NCBI GenBank assembly: GCA_016181275.1
Contig: JACOZQ010000028.1
Location: forward strand, 1-35,370
From: Candidatus Woesearchaeota archaeon
GTDB lineage: Archaea > Nanobdellota > Nanobdellia > SCGC-AAA011-G17 > ARS1403
Direction of reading: 5' to 3'
DNA length: 35,370 nt
In this document: positions 14,586 to 23,360 of the stretch, in pieces
How the letters are laid out: every line of letters begins with the position of its first letter
How positions within the stretch are numbered: position 1 is the first letter of the stretch
Translations under genes and position numbers: made by a program
Notes under the pieces: model-generated
The model's database searches: none
What the model was told of the DNA's origin: nothing
The model's input: only the letters and a program-made list of their open reading frames with translations

Positions 14586-14936
14586 ATGCGAGATGATTCT
14601 GAAAACAATGACGAGAAAAAAATTATAATCAAGCTAGTTGAGAAAGTTAAAATAAAAAATGAAGAAATTTTGGCGAGGATTGACACTGGAGCAAGAAGGT
14701 GCAGCATTGACAGAGATTTAGCTAGAAAATTAAAACTAGGCCCTGTTGTTGGGAGCAGGAAATACAGAAGCGCTCATGGAAAAAGTATAAGGCCTGTTGT
14801 AATCCAGGAAATTGAGCTCAAAGGAAGGAAGATGGCTGTGAAAATAAATATAAGCAACAGAGGACATATGAAATACAACTTTTTAGTGGGAAGGGAAGCT
14901 TTAAAAAATGGGTTTTTAATAGACCCGAATAAGTAA
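14586..14936 (+). CDS. ATP-dependent zinc protease-like (RimB/PF05618) retropepsin-fold protein
   Basis: 116 residues. ARIDTGARRCSID (~30-42) carries the aspartic-protease-like DTGA motif (Asp33). RKYRSAHGKSIRPVVIQEIE and KYNFLVGREALKNGFLIDP are the other conserved blocks of the PF05618 family, often called RimB or ATP-dependent zinc protease and regularly found beside or fused to RimK-type ligases. The next gene, 12 bases downstream, is just such a ligase, so the two probably act together in adding and removing or processing peptide tails. The substrate is unknown. Confidence 0.85.
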   Translation: MRDDSENNDEKKIIIKLVEKVKIKNEEILARIDTGARRCSIDRDLARKLKLGPVVGSRKYRSAHGKSIRPVVIQEIELKGRKMAVKINISNRGHMKYNFLVGREALKNGFLIDPNK

Positions 14937-14948
14937 AAATAAAAAAAG

Positions 14949-16040
14949 ATGAGACTTGCGATTATAAGCCTGGGGGGAACTAGCAGCGAGCTAATAGCAA
15001 AAGAAGCAAAAGATTTCTTTGAAAAAGTTGACCTGCTTGACATAAGAAAAATAGAAATTCATGCTCATTTAAAAAAGCTGGAAGTAATCTATGAAAAAAA
15101 ACCAATACAAGAATATGACTGTATTTATATTCGAGGAAGCTTTAATTATTCATTATTGCAGAGAAGCCTGGCTTATATATTAAAAAATGAAAATACATAT
15201 ATTCCATTTCAACCAGATACTTTTACAGTAGCTCATGATAAATTTCTGACAATACTTTCATTGCAGAAAAATGGCGTTAAAGTGCCTACAACATATCTAG
15301 CTGCTACAATGAAGGCTGCAAAAAAGCTGCTGGAAGATATTCATTTTCCAATTATAATGAAAGTTCCTTCAGGGACGCAAGGAAAAGGAGTTATGTCAGC
15401 TGATTCTCTTGCTAGTGCGAGATCAATGTTAGATACATTAGAAAGCTTGAAACAACCTGTAATTTTGCAGGAATATATCGAGACAGGAGCTACGGATGTA
15501 AGAGTAATTGTTGCCGGGAAAAAAGTGATTGCGTGCATGAAGAGAAAGGGAAGAGCTGGAGAAATAAGGAGCAATATTCATCAAGGAGGAGTTGGAATTC
15601 CATACGAGCTCGATTATCAAGGAGAGAATGATGCTATTCGAGCTGCTAGGGCTGTTGGAGCCGATATATGCGGAGTTGATATGCTTGAAAGCGCAAAGGG
15701 AAATATGATAATAGAAGTAAACCTCAGCCCTGGACTAAAAGGGATTATGAATGCAACTAAAAAGAATGTTGCTAAACTTGTTGCGGAGTTCTTATACAAG
15801 CAAACTGCTGAATTCAAAAAAGGAGAGAAAGAGAAAGGGGTTGAAGAGATTATGAAAATAATTAAAACTAAAAATGAAAAGGAAAATGAGAAAGCAGTTT
15901 TAACCAACTTAGATATTAAAGCTGGAAAGATAAGACTGCCTGAATTGATGACGAAGATCTCCGGATTTAGAGAAGGAGAAGAAGTTGTGCTTGTTGCCGA
16001 GAATGGAAAAGTTGAAGTCAGAAGGCATGATGTGAAATAA
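14949..16040 (+). CDS. RimK-like ATP-grasp ligase with extra C-terminal domain
   Basis: 363 residues. The N-terminal pre-ATP-grasp domain (~1-95) is followed by the ATP-grasp domain (~96-290). The latter shows the P-loop-like PSGTQGKGV, VILQEYIETGATDVRVIVAG, the substrate region RKGRAGEIRSNIHQGG, and the metal ligands in EVNLSPGLKG (Glu256, Asn258). This is the RimK/LysX/MptN/CofF group, which adds amino acids, often glutamate, to a carboxyl end. Residues ~313-363 (KAGKIRLPELMTKISGFREG, EEVVLVAENGKVEV) do not belong to the ATP-grasp fold and look like an AbrB-type swapped hairpin, an unusual addition. It is paired with the zinc-protease-like gene just upstream. Confidence 0.85.
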   Translation: MRLAIISLGGTSSELIAKEAKDFFEKVDLLDIRKIEIHAHLKKLEVIYEKKPIQEYDCIYIRGSFNYSLLQRSLAYILKNENTYIPFQPDTFTVAHDKFLTILSLQKNGVKVPTTYLAATMKAAKKLLEDIHFPIIMKVPSGTQGKGVMSADSLASARSMLDTLESLKQPVILQEYIETGATDVRVIVAGKKVIACMKRKGRAGEIRSNIHQGGVGIPYELDYQGENDAIRAARAVGADICGVDMLESAKGNMIIEVNLSPGLKGIMNATKKNVAKLVAEFLYKQTAEFKKGEKEKGVEEIMKIIKTKNEKENEKAVLTNLDIKAGKIRLPELMTKISGFREGEEVVLVAENGKVEVRRHDVK

Positions 16041-16054
16041 AAAATAAAAGGAAG

Positions 16055-16064
16055 ATATTTAAAT
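16055..16064 (+). promoter_or_regulatory. TATA-like box for aglB
   Basis: ATATTTAAAT is centred 26 bp before the ATG at 16086, predicting a leaderless aglB transcript. Confidence 0.55.
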
Positions 16065-16085
16065 CTTTGTTCTAAAACTAATGAA

Positions 16086-18797
16086 ATGGAAGCAAATCCT
16101 GTTAGTGAAGTTTTGAAAGAAGAGGCTGTTTTTGATAACTCTGCTGCAAATATCTTGGAAGAAAGAAAAAAGAAAATATTTTCTTTTTTAAAAAAAGACA
16201 AGAAATGGTTGATTTGGGGAATTTTTATTTTGATTGCTTGGTTTGGATATTGGATAAGAACGAGAAATATTCCTCTGTTGAAAGATGTTACAACTGGCGA
16301 TTTTATACAGGCCGATCCTGATGCTACTGCTTTTCTTAGATATGCAAGATACATTGTTGAAAATGGGAGATTGATGGACATTGATTTCATGAGATATTAT
16401 CCATGGGGATATGGAAATATGGTTGAATTCAAATTATTGAGCTATGCTATTGCTTATTTTTATAAGTTCCTGCATTTTTTTAATTCTGATGTTACGGTTG
16501 GATATGCCCATGTTCTCTACCCGCCGGTTGCTTTTGTAATTGGGTTGATATTTTTCTTTTTGCTTGTTAGAAAATTATTTGATTATAGGATTGCTCTGCT
16601 TTCCAGCTTGTTATTAACAATAATCCCTCCATATTTATTTAGGACAATAGCTGGTGTTGGAGATAAAGAAGCATTCGGGATGATTTTTTTCTTTGCTGCG
16701 TTATATTTTTTTGTTTGTAGTTGGAAGTCAGAAACTTTAAGGAAAAATATTTTATTTGGAGCATTAGCTGGATTATCAACTGGTATTATGGGGCTGGTTT
16801 GGGGCGGGTTCGCTTTTGTAGTTAGCATTATTGGATTGACAACATTAATAATGTTCGTATTCCTAAAATTTAAAGAAAAATTATTTTTTACATATATTTT
16901 ATGGTATTTATCTTTTTATTTAATAATGATTATACTTAGAGATTATCATCTTAATAATATTATCGGAGTGTATTTCGGGGCGGTTGCAACTGCTTCTCTT
17001 TTTATAGGGTTATCGAATTTTTTAATCTTAAAATACAAAGTTAAAGAAATAATAGAACATAAAACAAATCTACCATATGGGATAGTTTCATTGCTTTTGG
17101 TTACTGGAGTTGGGATAATATTTATGATCATATTGATGGGTCCAAATTTTCTTTTTAATCAGCTAGATCAGATATATATAACTTTAACAAGTCCATTCGG
17201 AAATGATCGATGGCAATTGACAGTTGCAGAAGCACATCAACCATACTTAACGGATTTTATTAATAATGTGGACTGGAAATTTTTTTGGATTTATGTTGCA
17301 GGAGCGCTTATGTTGGTTTATTCTCTTTTTCAGCCATTAAATAAAAAAATAAGATATTTTGGATTTATAATCTTTACTTTCTTTCTATTGGGATTTAGTT
17401 TCAGCAGATATTCACAAAGCTCATCTACATTTAATGGAACAACGTTTTTTTCACAGACAGTTATGTACTTTGGAGGAATGCTATTAATAATATTAAGTTA
17501 TGCTGGCTATTATCTCTACACTTATTATAAAGATAAAGATAGTTATGAAAAAATCTCAGATCTAAAAATAGATTATATATTTGTTTTGATATGGCTTTTC
17601 GTTCTTTTAGTAGCTTCGAGAAGCGCCATAAGATTGCTGTTTATTTTTTCTACAATAGTTTCTCTTCTAACAGCATATTTAGGTATAAGATTATTTGATT
17701 ATTCAAAAAAATTAAAAAAAGATATTTATAAAATTTCATTATGGATATTATTATTTTTATTATTTATTAACCCATTTTTAATAGCATCTGGTTTTGCATA
17801 TGGCTTGTTTGATGAAGGGATTATAATCAAGCATTCTGAAATAACATTAAATCAGGCAAAATTTACAGGAACTGGTTATAATCAACAATGGCAGATAGCT
17901 GGAAAATGGGCAAGAGAAAATACTCCTGAACATTCTATTTTCTCTCATTGGTGGGATTATGGTTATTGGGTGCAGACTAATTTTGGAAGAGCGACAGTTA
18001 CAGATGGAGGAAACAGTAAATCAAGCTTGAATCATTTTATGGGTAGAACAGTTTTAACTGGACAGGATGAAATTGAAGCGTTGGAATTTTTAAAGGCGCA
18101 TAACACAACCCATTTACTTATTGTTTCTGACGAGATTGGAAAGTATCCGGCATTTTCTTCAATAGGTGCTGATGAAAATTGGGACAGATATTCTTGGCTG
18201 CCTCCATTTCAATTAGATTCTAATAAAGCTCAAGAGACGAGAGACTATATTGTTAATGTTTATACTGGAGCTACCCCTCTTGATTGGGATTTTACATACA
18301 AGGGAGAATTATTCCCAAAGGGAGGATCTGCAATAGTTGGTTTCTTTGTTCCCACAAAAGAGATAAATGGAACAACTGTTATGGAAAATCCTCAAGCAGT
18401 TGTCATAAACAATGGACAGCAAAAACAGATTCCTTTAGAATGTATATTTGCTAATGGGCAAGAAATACAGTTCAATCAGATTGGAATTAAAGGATGTTTG
18501 ATGATAATCCCGAGCATTAATGGAAACAATGTTAATCCTGTTGGAGCTGCTCTATATATTTCTGAAAAGGTTAGGAAAACTAATTTTGCTAGATTGTATT
18601 TATTTGATAAGGGAAAATATTTTAAACTTGTTTATAGTGACGATAATCAGATCCCATTAGCATTATTCAACGGGAGGATAATCGGTCCTTTAAAAATATG
18701 GGAAATATCCTATCCACAAAATTTAGAAGTACCCGAATTTTATTACAAAGATGAATTACCAAATGAGAATGTTAAAAAATTGGATGGAAGATACTGA
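16086..18797 (+). CDS. aglB: STT3/AglB oligosaccharyltransferase
   Basis: 903 residues. A soluble N-terminal extension (~1-42) precedes ~12-13 TM helices (to ~580) and a C-terminal extracellular globular domain. The first external loop has the acidic motif ADPDATAFLRYARYI (DxD-type metal site), the second GVGDKEAFGM. The catalytic WWDYGYW lies at residues 622-628, in SHWWDYGYWVQTNFGRATV. These define AglB, which moves the lipid-linked glycan to Asn in N-x-S/T on the outer face. Length is in the AglB range. It is followed after 12 bases by a methyltransferase and a multi-TM protein, and heads the glycan island. A TATA-like box at 16055-16064 supports the start. Confidence 0.95.
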   Translation: MEANPVSEVLKEEAVFDNSAANILEERKKKIFSFLKKDKKWLIWGIFILIAWFGYWIRTRNIPLLKDVTTGDFIQADPDATAFLRYARYIVENGRLMDIDFMRYYPWGYGNMVEFKLLSYAIAYFYKFLHFFNSDVTVGYAHVLYPPVAFVIGLIFFFLLVRKLFDYRIALLSSLLLTIIPPYLFRTIAGVGDKEAFGMIFFFAALYFFVCSWKSETLRKNILFGALAGLSTGIMGLVWGGFAFVVSIIGLTTLIMFVFLKFKEKLFFTYILWYLSFYLIMIILRDYHLNNIIGVYFGAVATASLFIGLSNFLILKYKVKEIIEHKTNLPYGIVSLLLVTGVGIIFMIILMGPNFLFNQLDQIYITLTSPFGNDRWQLTVAEAHQPYLTDFINNVDWKFFWIYVAGALMLVYSLFQPLNKKIRYFGFIIFTFFLLGFSFSRYSQSSSTFNGTTFFSQTVMYFGGMLLIILSYAGYYLYTYYKDKDSYEKISDLKIDYIFVLIWLFVLLVASRSAIRLLFIFSTIVSLLTAYLGIRLFDYSKKLKKDIYKISLWILLFLLFINPFLIASGFAYGLFDEGIIIKHSEITLNQAKFTGTGYNQQWQIAGKWARENTPEHSIFSHWWDYGYWVQTNFGRATVTDGGNSKSSLNHFMGRTVLTGQDEIEALEFLKAHNTTHLLIVSDEIGKYPAFSSIGADENWDRYSWLPPFQLDSNKAQETRDYIVNVYTGATPLDWDFTYKGELFPKGGSAIVGFFVPTKEINGTTVMENPQAVVINNGQQKQIPLECIFANGQEIQFNQIGIKGCLMIIPSINGNNVNPVGAALYISEKVRKTNFARLYLFDKGKYFKLVYSDDNQIPLALFNGRIIGPLKIWEISYPQNLEVPEFYYKDELPNENVKKLDGRY

Positions 18798-18809
18798 TCT
18801 GGGGGATTT

Positions 18810-19439
18810 ATGTACGAAGAAGAATATCACTCTAAGGTTCATAAGAATCTTTTAGATAATAAAGATTATTATTTATTTAGAGCAAAATGCGCCGACTTGT
18901 TTTATTGGAAATATCTAAATGGAAAAGTCTTGGAATTTGGTTGTGGTGTTGGACAGAATATCTTTTTACATAAAGGATCTAGTCTTGGAATGGACATCAG
19001 CAATTTTGCACTAGAAGAATGCAAGAAAAGAGATATTTTAGTGGAAAGCAATATAAAAAAAATAAAAGATGAAAGTTTTGATGGGATTTTGTGTGTTCAT
19101 GTTTTAGAGCATCTAAAAAATCCTTATAAAGCCATTTTGGAGTTTTCTCGTGTATTAAAGAAAAGTGGAAATCTGGTTATTGTTCTTCCTTATTCTAAAA
19201 ATAATAAACCGATTAAGAATTTTAAAAGCGATATAGCAAAGCATTTTTATAATTGGAATTTTAATAGTATTAATGAGTTATTGAATGATGTTGGTTTTAA
19301 GATAGAATTAAATAAAATTGGCTATGGATATGGTTATTCCAAATTTTATAAGCTTCCATTTTCAATTGCTAGCATGTTATTACAAGCTGCTGGTTTTCTA
19401 AAGATGAGCAGGGAGATGATTATTGTTGCTAAAAAATGA
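18810..19439 (+). CDS. Class I SAM-dependent methyltransferase (glycan-cluster)
   Basis: 209 residues. Motif I VLEFGCGVGQN (~40-50), motif II-like LGMDISNFALEEC, post-motif FDGILCVHVLEHLKNPYKAI, and ILEFSRVLKKSGNLVIVLP define a Methyltransf_11/UbiE-type enzyme. It begins 12 bases after aglB behind a GGGGGAT Shine-Dalgarno and overlaps the next gene by ATGA, so it is co-transcribed with both. A role in methylating the glycan or its lipid carrier is inferred from context only. Confidence 0.85.
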   Translation: MYEEEYHSKVHKNLLDNKDYYLFRAKCADLFYWKYLNGKVLEFGCGVGQNIFLHKGSSLGMDISNFALEECKKRDILVESNIKKIKDESFDGILCVHVLEHLKNPYKAILEFSRVLKKSGNLVIVLPYSKNNKPIKNFKSDIAKHFYNWNFNSINELLNDVGFKIELNKIGYGYGYSKFYKLPFSIASMLLQAAGFLKMSREMIIVAKK

Positions 19440-20920
19440 GAAGGCATATCCCAAAATCCTGGCTGTATTTTCCGATTGTAATTTTGATAATATATTTTCT
19501 TATAAGATTAGTAGATCATTCTAAGTTAATATTCTTTTTCCCCCTTGATTATACAAATGACCATAGTTCTTATATGGCTCAGTTATTTTTTTTGAAAAAT
19601 TGTGGCTTTCATGCACTCTGTGATTTTTGGTATAATGGTTTTACAACTTTTCTATTATATCCTCCTGGATGGATGTTTTTTACTTATCCATTATACTTAT
19701 TAACAGGTAATGTACAGGTTTCGACGTATCTTTCTTTGATTTCTATGTTTGCATTGAGTTTTATTTTTATTTGGATTATTGGAATGAAAAACTCTTTTAA
19801 CAAAGTTGAACGTATTGCTTTTTTCCTGTTTTATTTTGTTAATGCTATTAATATTGGTAATTTTATTAGGCTAGGAAGAGTAACTGAATTATTTGCGTGG
19901 ACCTTATTTTTAGCTTTTGCTGGACTTATTCTTTGGTATAAAGACAATAGGATAAATAAAAAATTTATATTAGTCCCCATTATTTTTGGCATAATCATAT
20001 TATCCCACCAAACAACTACAATTATATCTTCAATATTTTTTATATCCTTATTCCTGATCAAAAAACAAAAAGAGAAGCTATTGATAATTGGGTCTTTTCT
20101 ATTTAGCTTGTTGATTTCTAGTTTTTGGTTGATTCCTTATCTAATAAATGTTGGTAAAAGCGCAACTTTTAATTACTCATTTAGCAGATGGCTTCTTGGT
20201 TTTAGTGGAAGATTTCTTGTGGATAATATCGTGAGCGCCATCCTATCATTGATATTGTGGGTTACTTTCTATTTCTACTTGAAAAGCTATAACAACAGGA
20301 GAAATAATATTGTATTTTTCCTTCCAATCTTTATTCTCAATTTCATATTTGTTACAAGATTTATTATCTTTATACCCATTCTAAAAAACATCGCCCCAGA
20401 TTCCTACTTGATGCTCTTCATGTTTTTATCCATATATTTCTTTTTCAAAACAGATTTTAAAATTTATAATGTTTTTGTAAAGAGATTAATATTCTTTGGT
20501 GTTTTAATTTTTGCAATTATCAATGTAGTAGTTTCCTCTATATATACTTCATTCTTTCCAGAATATACATCTTATGATTATGAAACAATAGAATTGTTGC
20601 TGGAGGTTGATGGGATGTTAGCTATTTTAAATCATCCAACATCTTATGTAAAAGCTTACTATTCTTTCATTCCAATAAAATATAAGATTCCTGTTGTGGG
20701 AGGATGGTCTGATGCAACAATAAGCCAAGAATATAACCTTAAATGGAAATCTTTGCAAGATACACTAGAAGAAATGAATTGTGAACAGCTTAATAGAGAC
20801 TTAAAAGAACTAAATGTCGTTAATGTAATAACTTACAATGATTATTGTAAGACCTTAAATGAGTGCGGTCTAGAAGAGATAAAAGTTGCTGGTAAATCCT
20901 GTTTGCTCAAATTTTCCTGA
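19436..20920 (+). CDS. Multi-TM GT-C-like membrane protein (6-pyruvoyl-tetrahydropterin-synthase-related type)
   Basis: 494 residues with about 11-12 TM helices. After TM1 comes an external loop with acidic residues (FPLDYTNDHSSYMAQLFFLK) and the sequence LLYPPGWMFFTYPLYLL, typical of archaeal GT-C/PTPS-related (PF10131) membrane proteins. A soluble C-terminal part (~390-494) contains GGWSDATISQEYNLKW. The ATG overlaps the TGA of the methyltransferase as ATGA. It is probably a polyprenyl-phosphate-sugar-dependent glycosyltransferase or accessory to AglB. The first acidic pair is not the classical DxD, so the activity is uncertain. Its last 14 bases overlap the convergent gene. Confidence 0.7.
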   Translation: MRRHIPKSWLYFPIVILIIYFLIRLVDHSKLIFFFPLDYTNDHSSYMAQLFFLKNCGFHALCDFWYNGFTTFLLYPPGWMFFTYPLYLLTGNVQVSTYLSLISMFALSFIFIWIIGMKNSFNKVERIAFFLFYFVNAINIGNFIRLGRVTELFAWTLFLAFAGLILWYKDNRINKKFILVPIIFGIIILSHQTTTIISSIFFISLFLIKKQKEKLLIIGSFLFSLLISSFWLIPYLINVGKSATFNYSFSRWLLGFSGRFLVDNIVSAILSLILWVTFYFYLKSYNNRRNNIVFFLPIFILNFIFVTRFIIFIPILKNIAPDSYLMLFMFLSIYFFFKTDFKIYNVFVKRLIFFGVLIFAIINVVVSSIYTSFFPEYTSYDYETIELLLEVDGMLAILNHPTSYVKAYYSFIPIKYKIPVVGGWSDATISQEYNLKWKSLQDTLEEMNCEQLNRDLKELNVVNVITYNDYCKTLNECGLEEIKVAGKSCLLKFS

Positions 20921-21632
20921 TTTTCTCGGCTATTACAAATAAACTTACTCCGATGGGGATATTAAACTTTGTTGCAATAAAATTCTCCAAATATATAATA
21001 TTCTTAAGAACTGCATTTATTTTTGTTTTATTTAAATTATCTTCTGATTTTGAATTTATTAATTTCATTATTATTAATGGCAAGAGAGAGGACATGTTCC
21101 AATATGAGATCCTTTTTACTTTTAATCCAGAAAGTTTTAGCCTCGATAGTAAATCACTTTTAGAATAGCGTCTTTTGTGCTGATTCTCCTCATCATGTTT
21201 TCTCCATAAAAATTTAAATGCCGGAACAAAGATGATTATCTTTCCTGACTTTTTTAAAGTTCTATTCCATTCATTTAATGCCTTATTATCATCTTCCAGA
21301 TGCTCTAATATATCTGAAGCGATTATTAAATCGAATGTTTCATCTTTAAAATTGGTTTTTGTTGCATCTGCAATAATTGCATTTATGCCTTGTTTCTTAG
21401 CCAAGTCTATTGCTGATTTATCTAAATCTATTCCAATAACATCACTGAACCCCCTTTTTATTATTTCTTTAAGAAGAATCCCACCAGAGCACCCAAGATC
21501 CAATATTTTATAATTTGGAGGAAAATTTTTTATTAATCTTAGGATTATATCTCTTCTACTAACAAACCACCAATGAAAGGCTTCTAGATTATGATATTTA
21601 GTGATATATTGTTCTTTCATTCTATATTGCAT
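20907..21632 (-). CDS. Class I SAM-dependent methyltransferase
   Basis: 241 residues; an internal ATG at 21620 is an alternative start. HWWFVSRRDIILRLI (~20-34) is the usual opening of the glycan-cluster methyltransferase family. Motif I ILDLGCSGG (~43-51), GIDLDKSAIDLAKKQGINAI, FDLIIASDILEHLEDDNKAL and LKKSGKIIIFVPAF follow. The C-terminal ~50 residues are hydrophobic (WNMSSLLPLIIMKLI; IPIGVSLFVIAEKI) and may touch the membrane. It faces the opposite way from its neighbours and overlaps the upstream convergent gene by 14 bases. The substrate is unknown. Confidence 0.85.
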   Translation of the reverse strand: MQYRMKEQYITKYHNLEAFHWWFVSRRDIILRLIKNFPPNYKILDLGCSGGILLKEIIKRGFSDVIGIDLDKSAIDLAKKQGINAIIADATKTNFKDETFDLIIASDILEHLEDDNKALNEWNRTLKKSGKIIIFVPAFKFLWRKHDEENQHKRRYSKSDLLSRLKLSGLKVKRISYWNMSSLLPLIIMKLINSKSEDNLNKTKINAVLKNIIYLENFIATKFNIPIGVSLFVIAEKIRKI

Positions 21633-21673
21633 GGAAAGAAATATTAATAAGGTTTTTTAAAACATAAAGAACT

Positions 21674-22408
21674 ATGAAGAAAGTGGATATTGCAATTCCA
21701 GTTTATTATGGAAATCTGCCTGAGATTGAGAAGAGTCTTAAGAAACAGTTAGAATTCTATAAAAACAACTTAAAAGAATACAACTGGGAGATAATATTAG
21801 CTATAAATGGTCCTGATAAAGGAATTCTTAAATTTGCTAATGAGATGATGAAAACCTATGGGGGAGTTAGATTTACTTATACTCCAATAGCTGGAAAAGG
21901 AGCGGGGATTAAAAAATGCTGGAAGGACAGCAATGCGGATATTGTAGTTTATATGGATGTAGATTTATCTACTGGAATTGAAAAACTTCCCGAACTGATT
22001 AAATCGGTAGATGCAGAATATGACTTATCCTTAGGTTCAAAATATCTCCCCGGATCTAAGATAAGAAGAGTAAAAGAAAGAGCTTTTTTTTCTAGAATAT
22101 ATCATACTATTATTACCCGGTATATATTAGGGATTAAAACTAGCGATGTCCATTGCGGCTTCAAGGCCATAAAAAGAGAATCCTTCAATATTATTTTTCC
22201 TTTATTGAAGGATGAACAATGGTTTTTTGACACAGAATTAATGTTTTTTGCTACTAAGAGTAATTTTAAGATTAAAGAGATTCCAGTTATATGGACAGAT
22301 AGTAATAGTCCTAGCGGGGTTAAGATTTATAGAACAATGATAAAATTTGTCTTTAAGATTATCGAGTTAAAGAGTAGATGTTTATTCAATAGAGGGAGTA
22401 ATCTTTAG
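21674..22408 (+). CDS. GT2-family glycosyltransferase (polyprenyl-phosphate-sugar synthase-like)
   Basis: 244 residues with a GT-A fold. It starts DIAIPVYYGNLPEIEKSLKK, then ILAINGPDKG, and AGKGAGIKKCWKDSNADIVV followed by the DxD site YMDVDLST (Asp95, Asp97). SDVHCGFKAIKRESF and WFFDTELMFFATKSNFKIKE match the dolichyl-phosphate-sugar synthase subgroup of GT2, without C-terminal TM helices. It probably makes a lipid-phosphate-linked sugar donor for the GT-C enzymes. It is followed 5 bases later by an SDR epimerase. Confidence 0.85.
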   Translation: MKKVDIAIPVYYGNLPEIEKSLKKQLEFYKNNLKEYNWEIILAINGPDKGILKFANEMMKTYGGVRFTYTPIAGKGAGIKKCWKDSNADIVVYMDVDLSTGIEKLPELIKSVDAEYDLSLGSKYLPGSKIRRVKERAFFSRIYHTIITRYILGIKTSDVHCGFKAIKRESFNIIFPLLKDEQWFFDTELMFFATKSNFKIKEIPVIWTDSNSPSGVKIYRTMIKFVFKIIELKSRCLFNRGSNL

Positions 22409-22413
22409 GAAAG

Positions 22414-23292
22414 ATGCAAAAAAAGGTTTTTATTACAGGAGGAACCGGATTCCTAGGAAGAGCAGTAGTTGAATTACTTGCAAAGACCGGAGGATATTAT
22501 TTAATGGTTCTTACAAGAAAAAAGATTAAGTCTAATGATAATAACATAAAATTTGTAATAGGTGACATTTTAGAAAAAAATTCTTTTCAGAAGTATACAA
22601 GAGAAGCAGATATAATCTTGCATATGGCAGCTATAAGTATAGGAGATGATAAAACAATCTGGAATGTTAATGTTAATGGAACAAAAAATATTATAGAGTT
22701 ATGCAAAAATAAGAAGTTAATCTTTATCAGTAGCGAAAATGTACTTTATAATAACCAAAGTATATACGGGGAGAGTAAAAAAATTTGTGAAAACCTAGTC
22801 AAGAATATTAAAGATCATTTGATTTTAAGGATTACTGTAGCTTATGGAAAGCATGATAAGGCTAGGCTTGGTAGAATAATAAATTGGTGTAGAGACTGGC
22901 CTGTTATTTTTATACCTGGAAATGGAAAAAGTTTAATGCAACCTATATTTGTAAATGATGTAGCTGGATTTATTCTAAATGCGATAGAAAAAGATAAAAA
23001 AGGAACTTTTCTCTTGGCTGGAAACTCAATGATCTCTTTAAATGAGTTTATTAACCAGGTAGGATTAATCTTAAACAAAAAAATAATAATGGTTCATATC
23101 CCTCTTTTTTTACTGTTTCCATTAGTTAAAATAAATGAGATCCTTTTAAAAAATCCTTTTGTTAGATGGTCTCAGTTGAGAAATTTGAATACTAAGAGGG
23201 TTTATAACATCATCAAGACTATTGAAGAATTTGATTACACCCCACATACAATTAAAGAAAGTTTTCAAAGAATATTATTGGATGACGAATGA
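22414..23292 (+). CDS. NAD-dependent epimerase/dehydratase (extended SDR)
   Basis: 292 residues. The Rossmann motif GGTGFLGR (~9-16), the acceptor D-motif GDILE, HMAAISIGDDKTIWNVNVNG, the catalytic Tyr118-x3-Lys122 in IYGESK, and LRITVAYGKHD place it in the extended SDR group of nucleotide-sugar epimerases/dehydratases. C-terminal residues ~225-245 (VHIPLFLLFPLVKINEIL) are unusually hydrophobic, as in SDRs acting on lipid-linked sugars. The start is preceded by AGGAAAG, 5 bases after the GT2 gene, indicating one transcript. Confidence 0.85.
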   Translation: MQKKVFITGGTGFLGRAVVELLAKTGGYYLMVLTRKKIKSNDNNIKFVIGDILEKNSFQKYTREADIILHMAAISIGDDKTIWNVNVNGTKNIIELCKNKKLIFISSENVLYNNQSIYGESKKICENLVKNIKDHLILRITVAYGKHDKARLGRIINWCRDWPVIFIPGNGKSLMQPIFVNDVAGFILNAIEKDKKGTFLLAGNSMISLNEFINQVGLILNKKIIMVHIPLFLLFPLVKINEILLKNPFVRWSQLRNLNTKRVYNIIKTIEEFDYTPHTIKESFQRILLDDE

Positions 23293-23330
23293 AGTCGACA
23301 CCAGAATAGTAATATTTGCCTTTAGAAATA

Positions 23331-23341
23331 TTTTTATAATG
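23331..23341 (+). promoter_or_regulatory. TATA-like box for GPT/MraY-like gene
   Basis: TTTTTATAATG is centred 26 bp before the ATG at 23361. It supports that ATG over the GTG at 23349. Confidence 0.5.
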
Positions 23342-23360
23342 TTCTTTTGTGAAGATTATT

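Noticed and set aside
15617-16390. 257-residue minus-strand frame crossing RimK-like and aglB starts
   Set aside because: It spans two strong genes and a promoter, and the peptide is low-complexity Ser/Phe-rich.
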